DNA of 23,125 nucleotides, taken from CBDVBD01 sp965372135. GTDB taxonomy: Bacteria > Electryoneota > RPQS01 > CBDVBD01. Numbering within the stretch: position 1 is the first letter of the stretch; each line of letters starts with the position of its first letter. The DNA is taken from NCBI GenBank assembly GCA_965372135.1, contig CBDVBD010000036.1:1-23125 (forward strand). Reading direction: 5' to 3'. The notes beneath the pieces are model-generated. The model was not told where the DNA came from and searched no databases. It worked only from the letters and a program-made list of their open reading frames with translations. Positions 15,352 to 23,125 of the stretch are shown in pieces. Position numbers and translations under genes: made by a program.

Positions 15352-16471
15352 ACTCCGGCGCTGGTGCGTGACGGGATATGTTCAACAGTATCCCTACCGA
15401 CCCTAAGAACATGACTGTACAGGTCCCGCCGTAACTCAGGTACGGTAATGGTAGTCCGGTGGTGGGTAAGGCACCCACGGCTACACCAACGTTAATCAAG
15501 GCATTGCATGTCAATGAAAACACCATTCCAGCCGCAATCAGGCGACCAAGATCGTCCGGAGCATATTTTGCGATCCGCATGCCCCGCCAGAATACGATCA
15601 CAAACAGTGTCACAACCACCAACGTCCCAATTAAACCCCATTCTTCCCCTAATATGGAAAAGATGAAGTCCTTATACGGCTCGGGCAGGTATTGGAACTT
15701 CTGACGACTGTTGCCGGGTCCAACCCCGAACAATCCTCCACGACCTAATGCAATTAGCGACTGCAGGCGTTGATATCCATGACGCTGCAAGTCATCCATG
15801 GGATTTAGAAATGCCAGCAGCCGTGCTCGTTGATACGGCACAAGGTACATATAGGCTAATAATGCTGGAACCGCTACGGCACCAGTGGCAATCAAGTATC
15901 GCAGCTTCACACCGCCCAAAAATAAAAGAGTGCCACCGACCAGGATAATAATGGCAGCCATTGAGGAATTGGGCTGCAGAGCCACCAGCAGCGCCATCAA
16001 AGCGATGATGACCAGAAACGGCAAAGTGCCGGATAATGTGGACAACTGCTCCCGTTTGCGTATCAAGGATTCGGCTAAAAATAATACCAGAACCATCCGG
16101 GCGAATTCGGATGGTTGAAAGGAATAGCCGAAAATATTCATAAAGCGACCAATATATCCACCGCGGTGAGTCCATAAAACCCATATCAGCAGTGCGAATG
16201 CTAAGAACAACAGTGGTCTGAACATCCAACGCAGGTAATGATAATCCATCCGCCAGAGAATCAATAATACCATCAGTCCCAGCGCAACGCGTTTGAGGTG
16301 GCTGATCCATAATACCGACGGCGATCCGGTTTGGGCGATGGATATTCCAGCGGAAGCGCTGAGCATGACAATTACTCCAAGAGCAGTCAAACCAATTACT
16401 GTAAAGAACAGCGTCAGGTCGGTGGCGCCTTGAGGCTTATGTTGTGTTGCGATGCCGGGAATTGTTTTCAT
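15338..16471 (-). CDS. ftsW: Septal peptidoglycan glycosyltransferase FtsW (SEDS family)
   Basis: FtsW is a polytopic SEDS protein that polymerises lipid II at the septum together with FtsI. The 377-residue protein has about ten hydrophobic segments. Diagnostic motifs are SFQPSEFARMVLV (118-130), ARLLAFLNPMDD (216-227), GYQRLQSLIALGRGGLFGVG (232-251, within the family block), and LPEPYKDFIFSILGEEWG. The Asp of that last motif, D268, corresponds to the residue known to be essential in SEDS polymerases. The C-terminal LPLPYLSYGGT is the usual FtsW/RodA signature. The loop motif normally written QPDxGT is QPNSSMAA (166-173) here. The gene starts 27 nt after murD. FtsW rather than RodA is chosen because of operon position between murD and murG. 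Confidence 0.96.
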   Translation of the reverse strand: MKTIPGIATQHKPQGATDLTLFFTVIGLTALGVIVMLSASAGISIAQTGSPSVLWISHLKRVALGLMVLLILWRMDYHYLRWMFRPLLFLAFALLIWVLWTHRGGYIGRFMNIFGYSFQPSEFARMVLVLFLAESLIRKREQLSTLSGTLPFLVIIALMALLVALQPNSSMAAIIILVGGTLLFLGGVKLRYLIATGAVAVPALLAYMYLVPYQRARLLAFLNPMDDLQRHGYQRLQSLIALGRGGLFGVGPGNSRQKFQYLPEPYKDFIFSILGEEWGLIGTLVVVTLFVIVFWRGMRIAKYAPDDLGRLIAAGMVFSLTCNALINVGVAVGALPTTGLPLPYLSYGGTCTVMFLGSVGILLNISRHAPAPEYGVG

Positions 16472-16498
16472 TGGTTGATTATTCCGGATCGATTGCGA

Positions 16499-17845
16499 TC
16501 AATATAGTTCACCTACCCACTGCTTGAAGCGTTGCCCTCGCTCTTCGAAATCTACGAATTGGTCGAAGCTGGAACCCATGGGTGATAATAATACCGTGTC
16601 ACCGGGCAATGCGATTCCGGCAGCCAACTCTACTGCGTCCTGCAAATTAGCAACACGATGTATTGCAGCGCAGGAACGCCAGGCTTCTTCCAGTAGGGAA
16701 GCAGCTTCGCCGAACACCACAACCGCCTTTATTCGTTCGGACAGGACCGGTCGCACTCGGGAATAGTCTTCCGATTTGGCTCTACCGCCGGCTAACAATA
16801 TAGTTGGAACCGTCATGGCGTTCAGCGCGATGATGCCTGCTTGTACGTTGGTTGCTTTGGAATCGTTAATCCAGGTCACGCCACCGAAGACACCGATAGT
16901 TTCCAAGCGGTGTTCAACACCCTGGAAGCTGCGGATACCCTCGCAGATAGCCTTATGATCGATGCCAATCGCATCGGTACATGCCACTGCTGCCAATGCG
17001 TTTTCGATGTTATGAGCACCGGGGATGACAATATCACCGACGCCAAGTATCGGCAAAATCGAGCCATCCTTTCGGATGATAATTTGGTTGTCCATAACGG
17101 TCACGGTGGCAGTACTAGATCGGAGGGCAAAGCTGTTTTTCCGGCATTTGGCGGATGCAACCGCCACCACCACCACCGAATCCTGAACGTTGTACACCAA
17201 GACATCATCGTTCTGCTGGTTTTGGAATATCCGTTGTTTCAATTGTACGTAATTCTCGAATGTGCCATGCCGGTCCAGGTGATCGGGAGTGATATTTAGT
17301 ATTGCTGATACTTTTGGTCGGAACGTAGGTGCCGCTTCCAACTGAAACGTGCTGACCTCCACCACCACCCACGATTCCGGGGTCAAGCTGGGTATTGCCG
17401 CTGATAGAGGGTGTCCGATATTGCCAGCCACTACGTTGTGTGTTCCGGTGTGATCCAGGATATGACCAATCAACGCTGCGGTAGTGGTTTTGCCGTTGGT
17501 GCCGGTAACGGCGATCATCGGACAAGGTAACAGCCGCGCAGCTAATTCAAGTTCAGAAATAACTTCGACACCTGTCCGCACAATTTCAGTAACGATTGGT
17601 TTATCGATTGGAATCCCTGGAGACAATACGATTAAGTCCTGCTGTGACAGGATGTCTATGCTGTGACGTCCCAATTCATAATCTACATTCAATTGTTCGA
17701 TTTCAGCGATTTTTTCTTTCACCCGGTTGTTGCTGGAAATATCGCTGAGGAATGGGACACCGCCATTACTTTTCACCAGCTGTGCTGCCGCCAATCCACT
17801 GCGGGCGACACCTAAGATTCCCACTGATTTACCTCGCAACTCCAT
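16499..17845 (-). CDS. murD: UDP-N-acetylmuramoylalanine--D-glutamate ligase MurD
   Basis: MurD adds D-glutamate to UDP-MurNAc-L-Ala in the cytoplasm. The 448-residue protein has the N-terminal UDP-binding motif VGILGVARSGLAAAQ (8-22), the ATP P-loop AVTGTNGKTTTAALIGH (112-128), VEVSTFQLE, and NITPDHLDRHG. The region YVQLKQRIFQNQ contains the lysine expected to be carbamylated. The C-terminal domain has WINDSKATNVQAG and LLAGGRAKSEDY, both strong MurD markers. The length matches the family. The ATG lies 3 nt after the mraY stop, so translation is probably coupled; no strong separate Shine-Dalgarno is visible. Confidence 0.98.
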   Translation of the reverse strand: MELRGKSVGILGVARSGLAAAQLVKSNGGVPFLSDISSNNRVKEKIAEIEQLNVDYELGRHSIDILSQQDLIVLSPGIPIDKPIVTEIVRTGVEVISELELAARLLPCPMIAVTGTNGKTTTAALIGHILDHTGTHNVVAGNIGHPLSAAIPSLTPESWVVVEVSTFQLEAAPTFRPKVSAILNITPDHLDRHGTFENYVQLKQRIFQNQQNDDVLVYNVQDSVVVVAVASAKCRKNSFALRSSTATVTVMDNQIIIRKDGSILPILGVGDIVIPGAHNIENALAAVACTDAIGIDHKAICEGIRSFQGVEHRLETIGVFGGVTWINDSKATNVQAGIIALNAMTVPTILLAGGRAKSEDYSRVRPVLSERIKAVVVFGEAASLLEEAWRSCAAIHRVANLQDAVELAAGIALPGDTVLLSPMGSSFDQFVDFEERGQRFKQWVGELY

Positions 17846-17848
17846 GAT

Positions 17849-18967
17849 CTACCGTATCTTGAACATGCTGAGTGATATCAACACCAACAGGATTTCTAGT
17901 ATCCAGAACCGCACCACTACTTTGGATTCGTGCCAACCCAGTAACTCAAAATGATGGTGTATCGGCGCCATGCGGAATACTCGACGTCCTTCACCGTATC
18001 GGCGTTTGGTGTATTTGAAGTAGTAGCGTTGGATTATCACTGACAACGCTTCTATCACGAATACGCCGCCAATCACAATCAGGAAAAGCTCCTTTTTGAT
18101 CAGGATCGCCATTATTGCCAAGGCACCGCCTAAGGACAACGATCCGGTGTCGCCCATGAAGATTTCCGCAGGATGGCTGTTATACCACAAGAAACCCAAC
18201 GATGCTCCCAGGATGGCGGCACAGAAGATTGTAAGTTCGCCGGATCCGTCTAAGTAAATGATGTTTAAATACTCGCTGAATTTGACATGTCCGGTAACAT
18301 AGCACATGGCAGCTATGGCTGCTGACGCTATGCCTACGATACCGATTGCCAATCCATCCAAGCCGTCAGTCAGATTGACGCCGTTGGAGGTGCCGGCTAT
18401 TACGATGATAATGATAGGTATATAGAAAATCCCGAATGGGAAAAACACATTCTTGAAAAAGGGCATGGTGGTATCAGTAAGATGTGCAACAAAATTCTTC
18501 GATAGTAACTCCGGATATGTCAACAGGAAAATGCCCACTAAGATTCCTAAGGATATTTGCCCTATCCATTTGTACTTCGCCACCAAGCCCTTTTTCTTAT
18601 GTTTAACTGCCTTAAGGTAATCATCCATGAAACCCAACAGCCCCATCCACAAGAAAACAGCCAATCCTAAGAGTATATAAGCATTATCCAACCGTGCGAA
18701 CAGCAGTGTAGGAATTACCACTGCTCCCAGGATGATTAATCCGCCCATGGTTGGGATGCCTTTTTTAGCTTTATGTGTATCCGGACCATCATCGCGGATT
18801 TCTTCGCCGATTCCTCTACGCTTCAACATCTTCACGATATAGGGACCGATCAGGAGGCTGATCAACAATGCCGCCATGGCTGCCCATGCCGCCCGGAATG
18901 TAATGTACCGGAAGATGTTCAATCCGGAAATGTACTCCCGCAGGGGATAAAGGAGATGGTAAAACAC
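17849..18967 (-). CDS. mraY: Phospho-N-acetylmuramoyl-pentapeptide transferase MraY
   Basis: MraY transfers phospho-MurNAc-pentapeptide from UDP to undecaprenyl phosphate, making lipid I at the inner membrane. The 372-residue protein has about ten transmembrane helices. Signature motifs are KKGIPTMGGL (68-77), MDDYLKAVKHKKKGL (114-128, the Asp pair), GVNLTDGLDGLAIG (196-209, catalytic Asp), AEIFMGDTGSLSLGG (267-281), and APIHHHFELLGW (334-345). All catalytic residues are present. The start is a GTG at 18967 with an AAAGGTAG Shine-Dalgarno 5-8 nt upstream. It begins 33 nt after the end of murF and runs almost directly into murD. Confidence 0.98.
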   Translation of the reverse strand: MFYHLLYPLREYISGLNIFRYITFRAAWAAMAALLISLLIGPYIVKMLKRRGIGEEIRDDGPDTHKAKKGIPTMGGLIILGAVVIPTLLFARLDNAYILLGLAVFLWMGLLGFMDDYLKAVKHKKKGLVAKYKWIGQISLGILVGIFLLTYPELLSKNFVAHLTDTTMPFFKNVFFPFGIFYIPIIIIVIAGTSNGVNLTDGLDGLAIGIVGIASAAIAAMCYVTGHVKFSEYLNIIYLDGSGELTIFCAAILGASLGFLWYNSHPAEIFMGDTGSLSLGGALAIMAILIKKELFLIVIGGVFVIEALSVIIQRYYFKYTKRRYGEGRRVFRMAPIHHHFELLGWHESKVVVRFWILEILLVLISLSMFKIR

Positions 18968-19000
18968 GTGCTACCTTTAGATTAAGATATCCATCTTGCG

Positions 19001-20407
19001 CTAATTTTGTCGGATGTTATTTGATTCCGCAATTGTCGGAAATATATTGTATAATACTCGCTCTAAGTGTTTACCGCGGGACGCCTTGAACAAGACGGCA
19101 TCGCCGGGTTTCAAGTATTCACCGATTCGCTCGGTCAAGGATTTTTTATCGTGATATGATTCGACTAACATGTCCGATTGAGATGCCTGTTCCGCAATCC
19201 AAGCAGCACGATTGCAATAGGTGAACAACGCATCGATCGGGTGTTTGATTAGGAAATTTCCGATCTCGCGGTGCAGTTCTTCTTCGGCTTCACCCAGCTC
19301 GTACATATCACCTAAGACGGCGATTTTTCGTCCCGCCTCCCGGGATATCAGTAATTCAATGGCTGCCTTCAACGACTCCGGATTGGAATTGTAAGTATCA
19401 TCCCAGACTTCGATACCGCTGATATCGTAGCGTCGCAATCGTCCAGGGCTGGGTTCCAGTTTGCTCAATTCAGAGATGATGCTGTCCATTGGAACTTCAA
19501 AGTACCGGGCAATGGCTACCGCTGCGATTATCGAAGAGAGCCATAGGTCACCGACCAATTTTAGTGTTACTTGATGACCCTCTATTTCCAAAATGGGCTG
19601 TCCGATGGAAGAATGCCCAATCAAGGTTGTGCCGAAGTATTGTTCGAAGTTGGCATTCTTCGGAGGGTCGCCCAATCCGAAACCGATGATTGGTTTCCCT
19701 TCAGCCAGATTCAGTAATTCCCGATCCTGCGCCGGTACCAATAATTTCCCCTTATCGCCAATGTAATCGTATAGCTCCTTTTTGGCTTGCACCACCCCAT
19801 CTCGGCTGCCAAAGCCTTCCAGATGTACCGGTGCGATTTTTGTAATCATGCCGATAGTTGGAGCAGCTATTTTACATAGATCCGCGATCTCGCCGATATG
19901 ATTAGCGCCCATTTCCACCACTGCGATTTGGTGGAACTGGTCTAAGTCCAATAACGACAGGGGCAATCCGATTAGGTTGTTGCGATTACCCGGTGTCTTG
20001 AAAACTTCGTATTTGACGCTCAACAGTGTCGCAGCCCAGTCTTTAGTGGTGGTTTTTCCGATTGAACCAGTGATAGCAATAACCGGAATGTCGAAACGCT
20101 CACGCCACCAGGTCGCCAACTTAACCAAAGCTGCGCCGGTGTTCTCTACCTCCAGCAGGACATTATCTGGACTTTCCCACGCCCTTGCCCCTCGCCAGGA
20201 CTGGTTTACTATGGCACCCGAGGCACCTTTGTTCAGAGCATCATCCACGAAATCGTGGGCATCGAAGTTGGGACCTTTCAATGCCCAGAATATCTCACCG
20301 GGCTTCAGGGTGCGGCTATCGATACCGACCGGTGGGAACATGCCGTTGGCTGGTCCGGTGAGGTCAGCTCTGAGTATTTTCGCGACGTCTTTGACTCCCA
20401 GGTTCAC
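19001..20407 (-). CDS. murF: UDP-N-acetylmuramoyl-tripeptide--D-alanyl-D-alanine ligase MurF
   Basis: MurF completes the cytoplasmic precursor by adding D-Ala-D-Ala. I start it at the GTG at 20407 (468 aa). This GTG overlaps the murE TGA as GTGA, and a GGGGGA ribosome site lies 9 nt upstream. An ATG eight codons earlier (20431) would place that ribosome site inside the gene. Motifs in my numbering are GIDSRTLKPGEIFWALKG (~29-46), the P-loop IAITGSIGKTTTKD (~110-123), TPGNRNNLIGLPLSLL, VVEMGANHIGEI (~163-174), and the C-terminal WDDTYNSNPESLKAAIELL and VLGDMYELG. These separate MurF from MurE, MurC and MurD. No ddl gene is present in the window, so D-Ala-D-Ala must be made from elsewhere in the genome. 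Confidence 0.98.
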   Translation of the reverse strand: MNLGVKDVAKILRADLTGPANGMFPPVGIDSRTLKPGEIFWALKGPNFDAHDFVDDALNKGASGAIVNQSWRGARAWESPDNVLLEVENTGAALVKLATWWRERFDIPVIAITGSIGKTTTKDWAATLLSVKYEVFKTPGNRNNLIGLPLSLLDLDQFHQIAVVEMGANHIGEIADLCKIAAPTIGMITKIAPVHLEGFGSRDGVVQAKKELYDYIGDKGKLLVPAQDRELLNLAEGKPIIGFGLGDPPKNANFEQYFGTTLIGHSSIGQPILEIEGHQVTLKLVGDLWLSSIIAAVAIARYFEVPMDSIISELSKLEPSPGRLRRYDISGIEVWDDTYNSNPESLKAAIELLISREAGRKIAVLGDMYELGEAEEELHREIGNFLIKHPIDALFTYCNRAAWIAEQASQSDMLVESYHDKKSLTERIGEYLKPGDAVLFKASRGKHLERVLYNIFPTIAESNNIRQN

Positions 20408-21882
20408 GTGATTATTTCCCCCTTTAAACATTGAATCACGACCTGACGGTCATCAAAGGCTTCCTTTTTGCCTTCGATTTCCTGATAGGTTTCGTGTCCC
20501 TTTCCAGCGATGACTACCACATCTCCTTCACCGGCTTCCGACAACGCCGTCCCGATGGCGTTTCGGCGATCGGATTCAATGATGTGAGGTTTCTCTTTAT
20601 CGATACCTTCCACGATGTCGTCTATAATACGTTGCGGATCCTCTGTCCGGGGATTATCGCTGGTGATTACTATTAAGTCGGAATTATCTTGGGCAATTTT
20701 CCCCATCAGGGGGCGTTTAGTGCGATCCCTGTCACCGCCGCAACCGAATACCGTGATTACTCTTTCTCCGGGAAGGACTCGGGTGGCACGCAGACAATTT
20801 TCCAATGCGTCGGGAGTGTGAGCATAATCCACGATAACTGTGTAGGGAACATCCACCGGCACGCGCTCAAAGCGACCGGGAACGGCTGTAAGAGCCAATA
20901 ATCCGCCTCGGATATCTTCGATAGGGACATCCAACGCCATAGCTGCTCCCACCGCCGCCATTAAATTGTAAGCGTTAAACTTACCAGCCAAAGGTGTGGA
21001 AAATTGCTGTTCACCGACCGGGGTTCGTACGGTCACTCGAATTCCATTCCAGTCAGTATGGATTTCGTGACAATAGAAATCAGCTTTGGGGTCATTTAAC
21101 GAATAAGTCCATATATTAGCTGATGTATTGGCACGATAGGTTGTGGAGGCTGGATCATCACCGTTCAGTATCGCGACTGCGGTGGATTCCAGACTCTGGA
21201 ACATCAAGCCCTTAGCAGCTCTATATTCTTCAACGCTATTATGGAAATCTAAGTGTTCGTGACTTAGGTTGGTAAAGACTGCTACCGGAAAAGGCACCCC
21301 ATATATCCGATCTAAGCTGAGGGCATGTGAGCTGACCTCCATCGATGCCACTCGGACGTCCTGCCTATGCATTTGATCGAAGATTTGCGCTAAGTCTAAG
21401 GATTCAGGGGTCGTTCGTGTAGCGGGATAGCAATCCTTCCCAATTCGAACATCGATGGTGCCAACCATACCAGCGGGTGCTTGGTATCGTTGAAATATAG
21501 ACCAGAGCATATACGCAACGGTGGTCTTGCCGTTGGTGCCGGTTATACCGACCAGTTTGATCGCCAGCTCCGGATGGTCCCAAAATTCCCACGATATATC
21601 CGCTAACGCTTTCCGTGATGATGGCACTTTGACTGCCGTAACACCATGAATTGCATTCCAGGAATCTTCGTGTACTATGACTGCAGCACCTTTCTTGACA
21701 GCTTGAGGTATGAAACGGTGTCCGTCAGTATCGTATCCTTTGACAGCTACAAATAAGTTGCCGGGCCAGACCTGCCGGGAATCGTATCGGATGGCATTCA
21801 CCACAACGTCGGAATCCCCTTGGATAGTTACATCAGGGATGTTTCCAATTAACTTCGTCAGGATTTTTGGGGATTGATTCAC
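20404..21882 (-). CDS. murE: UDP-MurNAc-L-Ala-D-Glu--meso-diaminopimelate ligase MurE
   Basis: MurE adds the third peptide residue. I start it at the GTG at 21882 (492 aa), whose first base is the last base of the ftsI TAG. A GGAGAA ribosome site lies 8 nt upstream. A longer reading from 21939 would add 19 residues made of repeated N-E-F-R-R, which are an out-of-frame image of a DNA repeat in ftsI. Motifs in my numbering are YDSRQVWPGNLFVAVKG (~33-49), the P-loop ITGTNGKTTVAYML (~113-126), MEVSSHALSLDRI, the carbamylated lysine in YRAAKGLMF (~224), and FGCGGDRDRTKRPLMG. The specificity motif SDNPRTEDP (~408-416) has D-N-P-R, which is known to mark meso-diaminopimelate rather than lysine as substrate. 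Confidence 0.98.
   Translation of the reverse strand: MNQSPKILTKLIGNIPDVTIQGDSDVVVNAIRYDSRQVWPGNLFVAVKGYDTDGHRFIPQAVKKGAAVIVHEDSWNAIHGVTAVKVPSSRKALADISWEFWDHPELAIKLVGITGTNGKTTVAYMLWSIFQRYQAPAGMVGTIDVRIGKDCYPATRTTPESLDLAQIFDQMHRQDVRVASMEVSSHALSLDRIYGVPFPVAVFTNLSHEHLDFHNSVEEYRAAKGLMFQSLESTAVAILNGDDPASTTYRANTSANIWTYSLNDPKADFYCHEIHTDWNGIRVTVRTPVGEQQFSTPLAGKFNAYNLMAAVGAAMALDVPIEDIRGGLLALTAVPGRFERVPVDVPYTVIVDYAHTPDALENCLRATRVLPGERVITVFGCGGDRDRTKRPLMGKIAQDNSDLIVITSDNPRTEDPQRIIDDIVEGIDKEKPHIIESDRRNAIGTALSEAGEGDVVVIAGKGHETYQEIEGKKEAFDDRQVVIQCLKGEIIT
20405..20422 (-). promoter_or_regulatory. Ribosome binding site and GTG start that define murF
   Basis: Minus-strand GGGGGA (20417-20422) is followed after 9 nt by GTG (20405-20407), which overlaps the murE stop as GTGA. 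This fixes the likely murF start inside the longer open frame and indicates coupling of murE and murF translation. Confidence 0.75.
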
Positions 21883-23125
21883 TAACTGGATTCTCCGGAA
21901 CTCGTTTCTCCGAAATTCGTTTCTCCGATCAGTTGGCATCGTGTGCCAGGTTTCAATGCGACACCGGGTCTGGGAATTTGTTTTTTCACAATGCCGTATC
22001 CGCTCGCGGACACCTCAATACCGCGGCAAGACAGTTCTCGAACAGCCTGGCGAATGGTTATGCCCAAGAAGGAGGGCATAACAGTTAGGGTGTCTTCTGT
22101 TATAACTGACTCCTGAGGCGACATCCAACCGGTTTCTGGTGATCCAGAATCATGCGAATCAGGGGATTTTTCTGGGTTCTGTACCCACTGATTGGATTCG
22201 GAAGTAGTACCTCCCGAACGCTCTGCCGCCAACCATCGAGTCATTATCCGTTTAAAGGCTGGCACCGCCACCACGCTCCCGTAATGTTGACCTCTGGGAT
22301 CGTCAATGATTACCAAGGCTAAATATCGCGGCTTTTCCGCGGGCAGAAAACCCACAAAGGAAGCCACGTAGCGGTTCTGGAAATAGGTATGGTTGGTGGT
22401 ATCGACTTTTTGTGCGGTACCGGTTTTACCGGCGACTGTAATGCCATCCATTACAGCGGTTTTACCGGTACCGTGATCAACCACGTCGATCATGAATTGC
22501 TTCAACGTGTCAATTGTGGACGGTGACATCACCCGTCGAATTACTACCGGCTCCAGTTCCACTTTTCCAACCTTGGGCTGTATTAATTGCGGTGTCAGCA
22601 AGTAACCACCGTTAGCGACGGCACCGTATGCCATCGCCAATTGGATGGCACTGACAGATACTCCTTGACCGATACAGAAATTGCTTAGGGAACTGCCGCT
22701 CCATTTCTCTGGAGTATGCAGAATCCCCCTGGTTTCGCCATCCATCGCCACTGCGGTGGGTTCCCCGATTCCGAAATCCCGGGCAGTATGATACAGCAAA
22801 TCAGCCCCTAATTCTTGACCGATTTTCGCCATACCGATATTGGAACTCAGTGCGAATATTTCCCGAAAGCTTAATTTGTCATGAGGGTGGGCATCCCTGA
22901 ATACTCGCCTGCCGATGACGGTGCGTCCGTTTTCGCAATCGAAGATTTCGTTCGGGGATACTTTTCCTGATTCCAGAGCGGCAGTGGCAGGTATCAATTT
23001 AAAGGTCGAGCCCGGTTCGATCATGTCGGTAACTGCCCGGCAGCGCTGCCACTCCACTGGCGTGGTTTCCGGCGTATTAGGATTGAAGGAGGGATAATTG
23101 GCAATGGCGATGATTCGTCCGTTCA
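21882..23125 (-). CDS. ftsI: Septal transpeptidase FtsI / PBP2-3 class B with C-terminal PASTA domain (partial, N-terminus outside window)
   Basis: FtsI is the class B penicillin-binding protein that cross-links septal peptidoglycan with FtsW. 413 C-terminal residues are visible; the frame runs open through the right edge, so the membrane anchor and most of the pedestal domain are missing. All transpeptidase motifs are present: nucleophile S39 and K42 in EPGSTFK, the SxN motif SSN at 93-95, and KTG at 233-235 in VAGKTGTAQK. The preceding IIAIANYPSFNPN is typical of the class. Residues ~347-399 (MPSFLGITIRQAVREL to RPGVALKPGTRC) form one PASTA domain, reached through a low-complexity Ser/Gly/Glu linker at ~302-340. 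The last ~12 residues come from a DNA tandem repeat. It is a SpoVD/PBP2x-like architecture, but the operon position fits the divisional FtsI. The TAG overlaps the murE GTG by one base. Confidence 0.95.
   Translation of the reverse strand, partial: NGRIIAIANYPSFNPNTPETTPVEWQRCRAVTDMIEPGSTFKLIPATAALESGKVSPNEIFDCENGRTVIGRRVFRDAHPHDKLSFREIFALSSNIGMAKIGQELGADLLYHTARDFGIGEPTAVAMDGETRGILHTPEKWSGSSLSNFCIGQGVSVSAIQLAMAYGAVANGGYLLTPQLIQPKVGKVELEPVVIRRVMSPSTIDTLKQFMIDVVDHGTGKTAVMDGITVAGKTGTAQKVDTTNHTYFQNRYVASFVGFLPAEKPRYLALVIIDDPRGQHYGSVVAVPAFKRIMTRWLAAERSGGTTSESNQWVQNPEKSPDSHDSGSPETGWMSPQESVITEDTLTVMPSFLGITIRQAVRELSCRGIEVSASGYGIVKKQIPRPGVALKPGTRCQLIGETNFGETSSGESS
21883..21927 (-). repeat. Three 15-nt tandem repeats carrying Shine-Dalgarno cores at the ftsI/murE junction
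   Basis: Minus-strand units are CGGAGAAACGAATTT (21913-21927), CGGAGAAACGAGTTC (21898-21912) and the diverged CGGAGAATCCAGTTA (21883-21897). They encode the G-E-T-N-F / G-E-T-S-S / G-E-S-S end of FtsI. Each unit contains GGAGAA; the last copy is the murE ribosome site, 8 nt before its GTG. The first two units differ at two positions, so the duplication looks fairly recent. Confidence 0.85.

Noticed and set aside
16487..16500. Palindrome GATCG-ATTG-CGATC in the ftsW-murD gap
   Set aside because: Only 5 bp of stem, no T-run, within a 27-nt operon gap; short GATC palindromes are frequent by chance.
1..23125. CRISPR arrays, tRNA/rRNA genes, insertion sequences, phage or toxin-antitoxin systems
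   Set aside because: No regularly spaced repeats, cloverleaf or rRNA-like stretches, transposase motifs or paired small genes were seen; nearly all sequence is accounted for by conserved genes.

Overview
The window looks like a chromosomal piece of an uncultivated bacterium, probably from the FCB-like candidate phyla. The cell wall is of the meso-diaminopimelate type, because MurE carries the D-N-P-R specificity motif. The base composition is near 50% G+C by eye. The lineage hint is inference: a secreted protein combines a lamin-tail domain with a C-terminal fibronectin-like tail of a style common in those phyla, and MurG and FtsW carry motif variants (Q-E-Q-N and Q-P-N-S-S) that I associate with that side of the tree. 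No rRNA, tRNA, CRISPR array, transposase or phage gene was seen.

Right half (about 6.9-23.1 kb, all minus strand): a nearly complete division and cell wall (dcw) operon. In transcription order it reads ftsI (cut by the window edge) > murE > murF > mraY > murD > ftsW > murG > murC > murB > ftsQ > ftsA > ftsZ > radical SAM gene. Most junctions overlap or nearly touch (1-nt, GTGA and ATGA overlaps), so the cluster is translationally coupled. Two gaps stand out: 77 nt between ftsQ and ftsA, and 177 nt between ftsA and ftsZ. The second holds a good ftsZ-proximal promoter and an unexplained block. MurC/D/E/F build the UDP-MurNAc-pentapeptide that MurB starts. MraY and MurG turn it into lipid II, FtsW and FtsI polymerise and cross-link it at the septum, and FtsQ, FtsA and FtsZ position the machine. 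A radical SAM enzyme of unknown substrate is fused to the operon end by a 1-nt stop/start overlap with ftsZ.

Middle (about 3.2-6.8 kb): a plus-strand gene for a secreted multidomain protein (lamin-tail domain, two HKD phospholipase-D/nuclease modules, OB-fold-like region, fibronectin-like tail) converges on an M42 aminopeptidase gene on the minus strand. A perfect bidirectional terminator separates them. The M42 gene has its own clear promoter just after the radical SAM gene.

Left end (1-3.2 kb): divergent transcription from a 180-bp region. dusB (tRNA dihydrouridine synthase) and then lon (ATP-dependent protease, cut by the left edge) run leftward. rpmB (zinc-ribbon ribosomal protein L28) runs rightward and is followed by a weak terminator.

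Most of the window is conserved housekeeping. The parts that merit a second look are the radical SAM gene coupled to ftsZ, the unexplained ftsA-ftsZ block, the secreted HKD protein, the Shine-Dalgarno-bearing tandem repeat at the ftsI/murE junction, and a structured element in front of lon.
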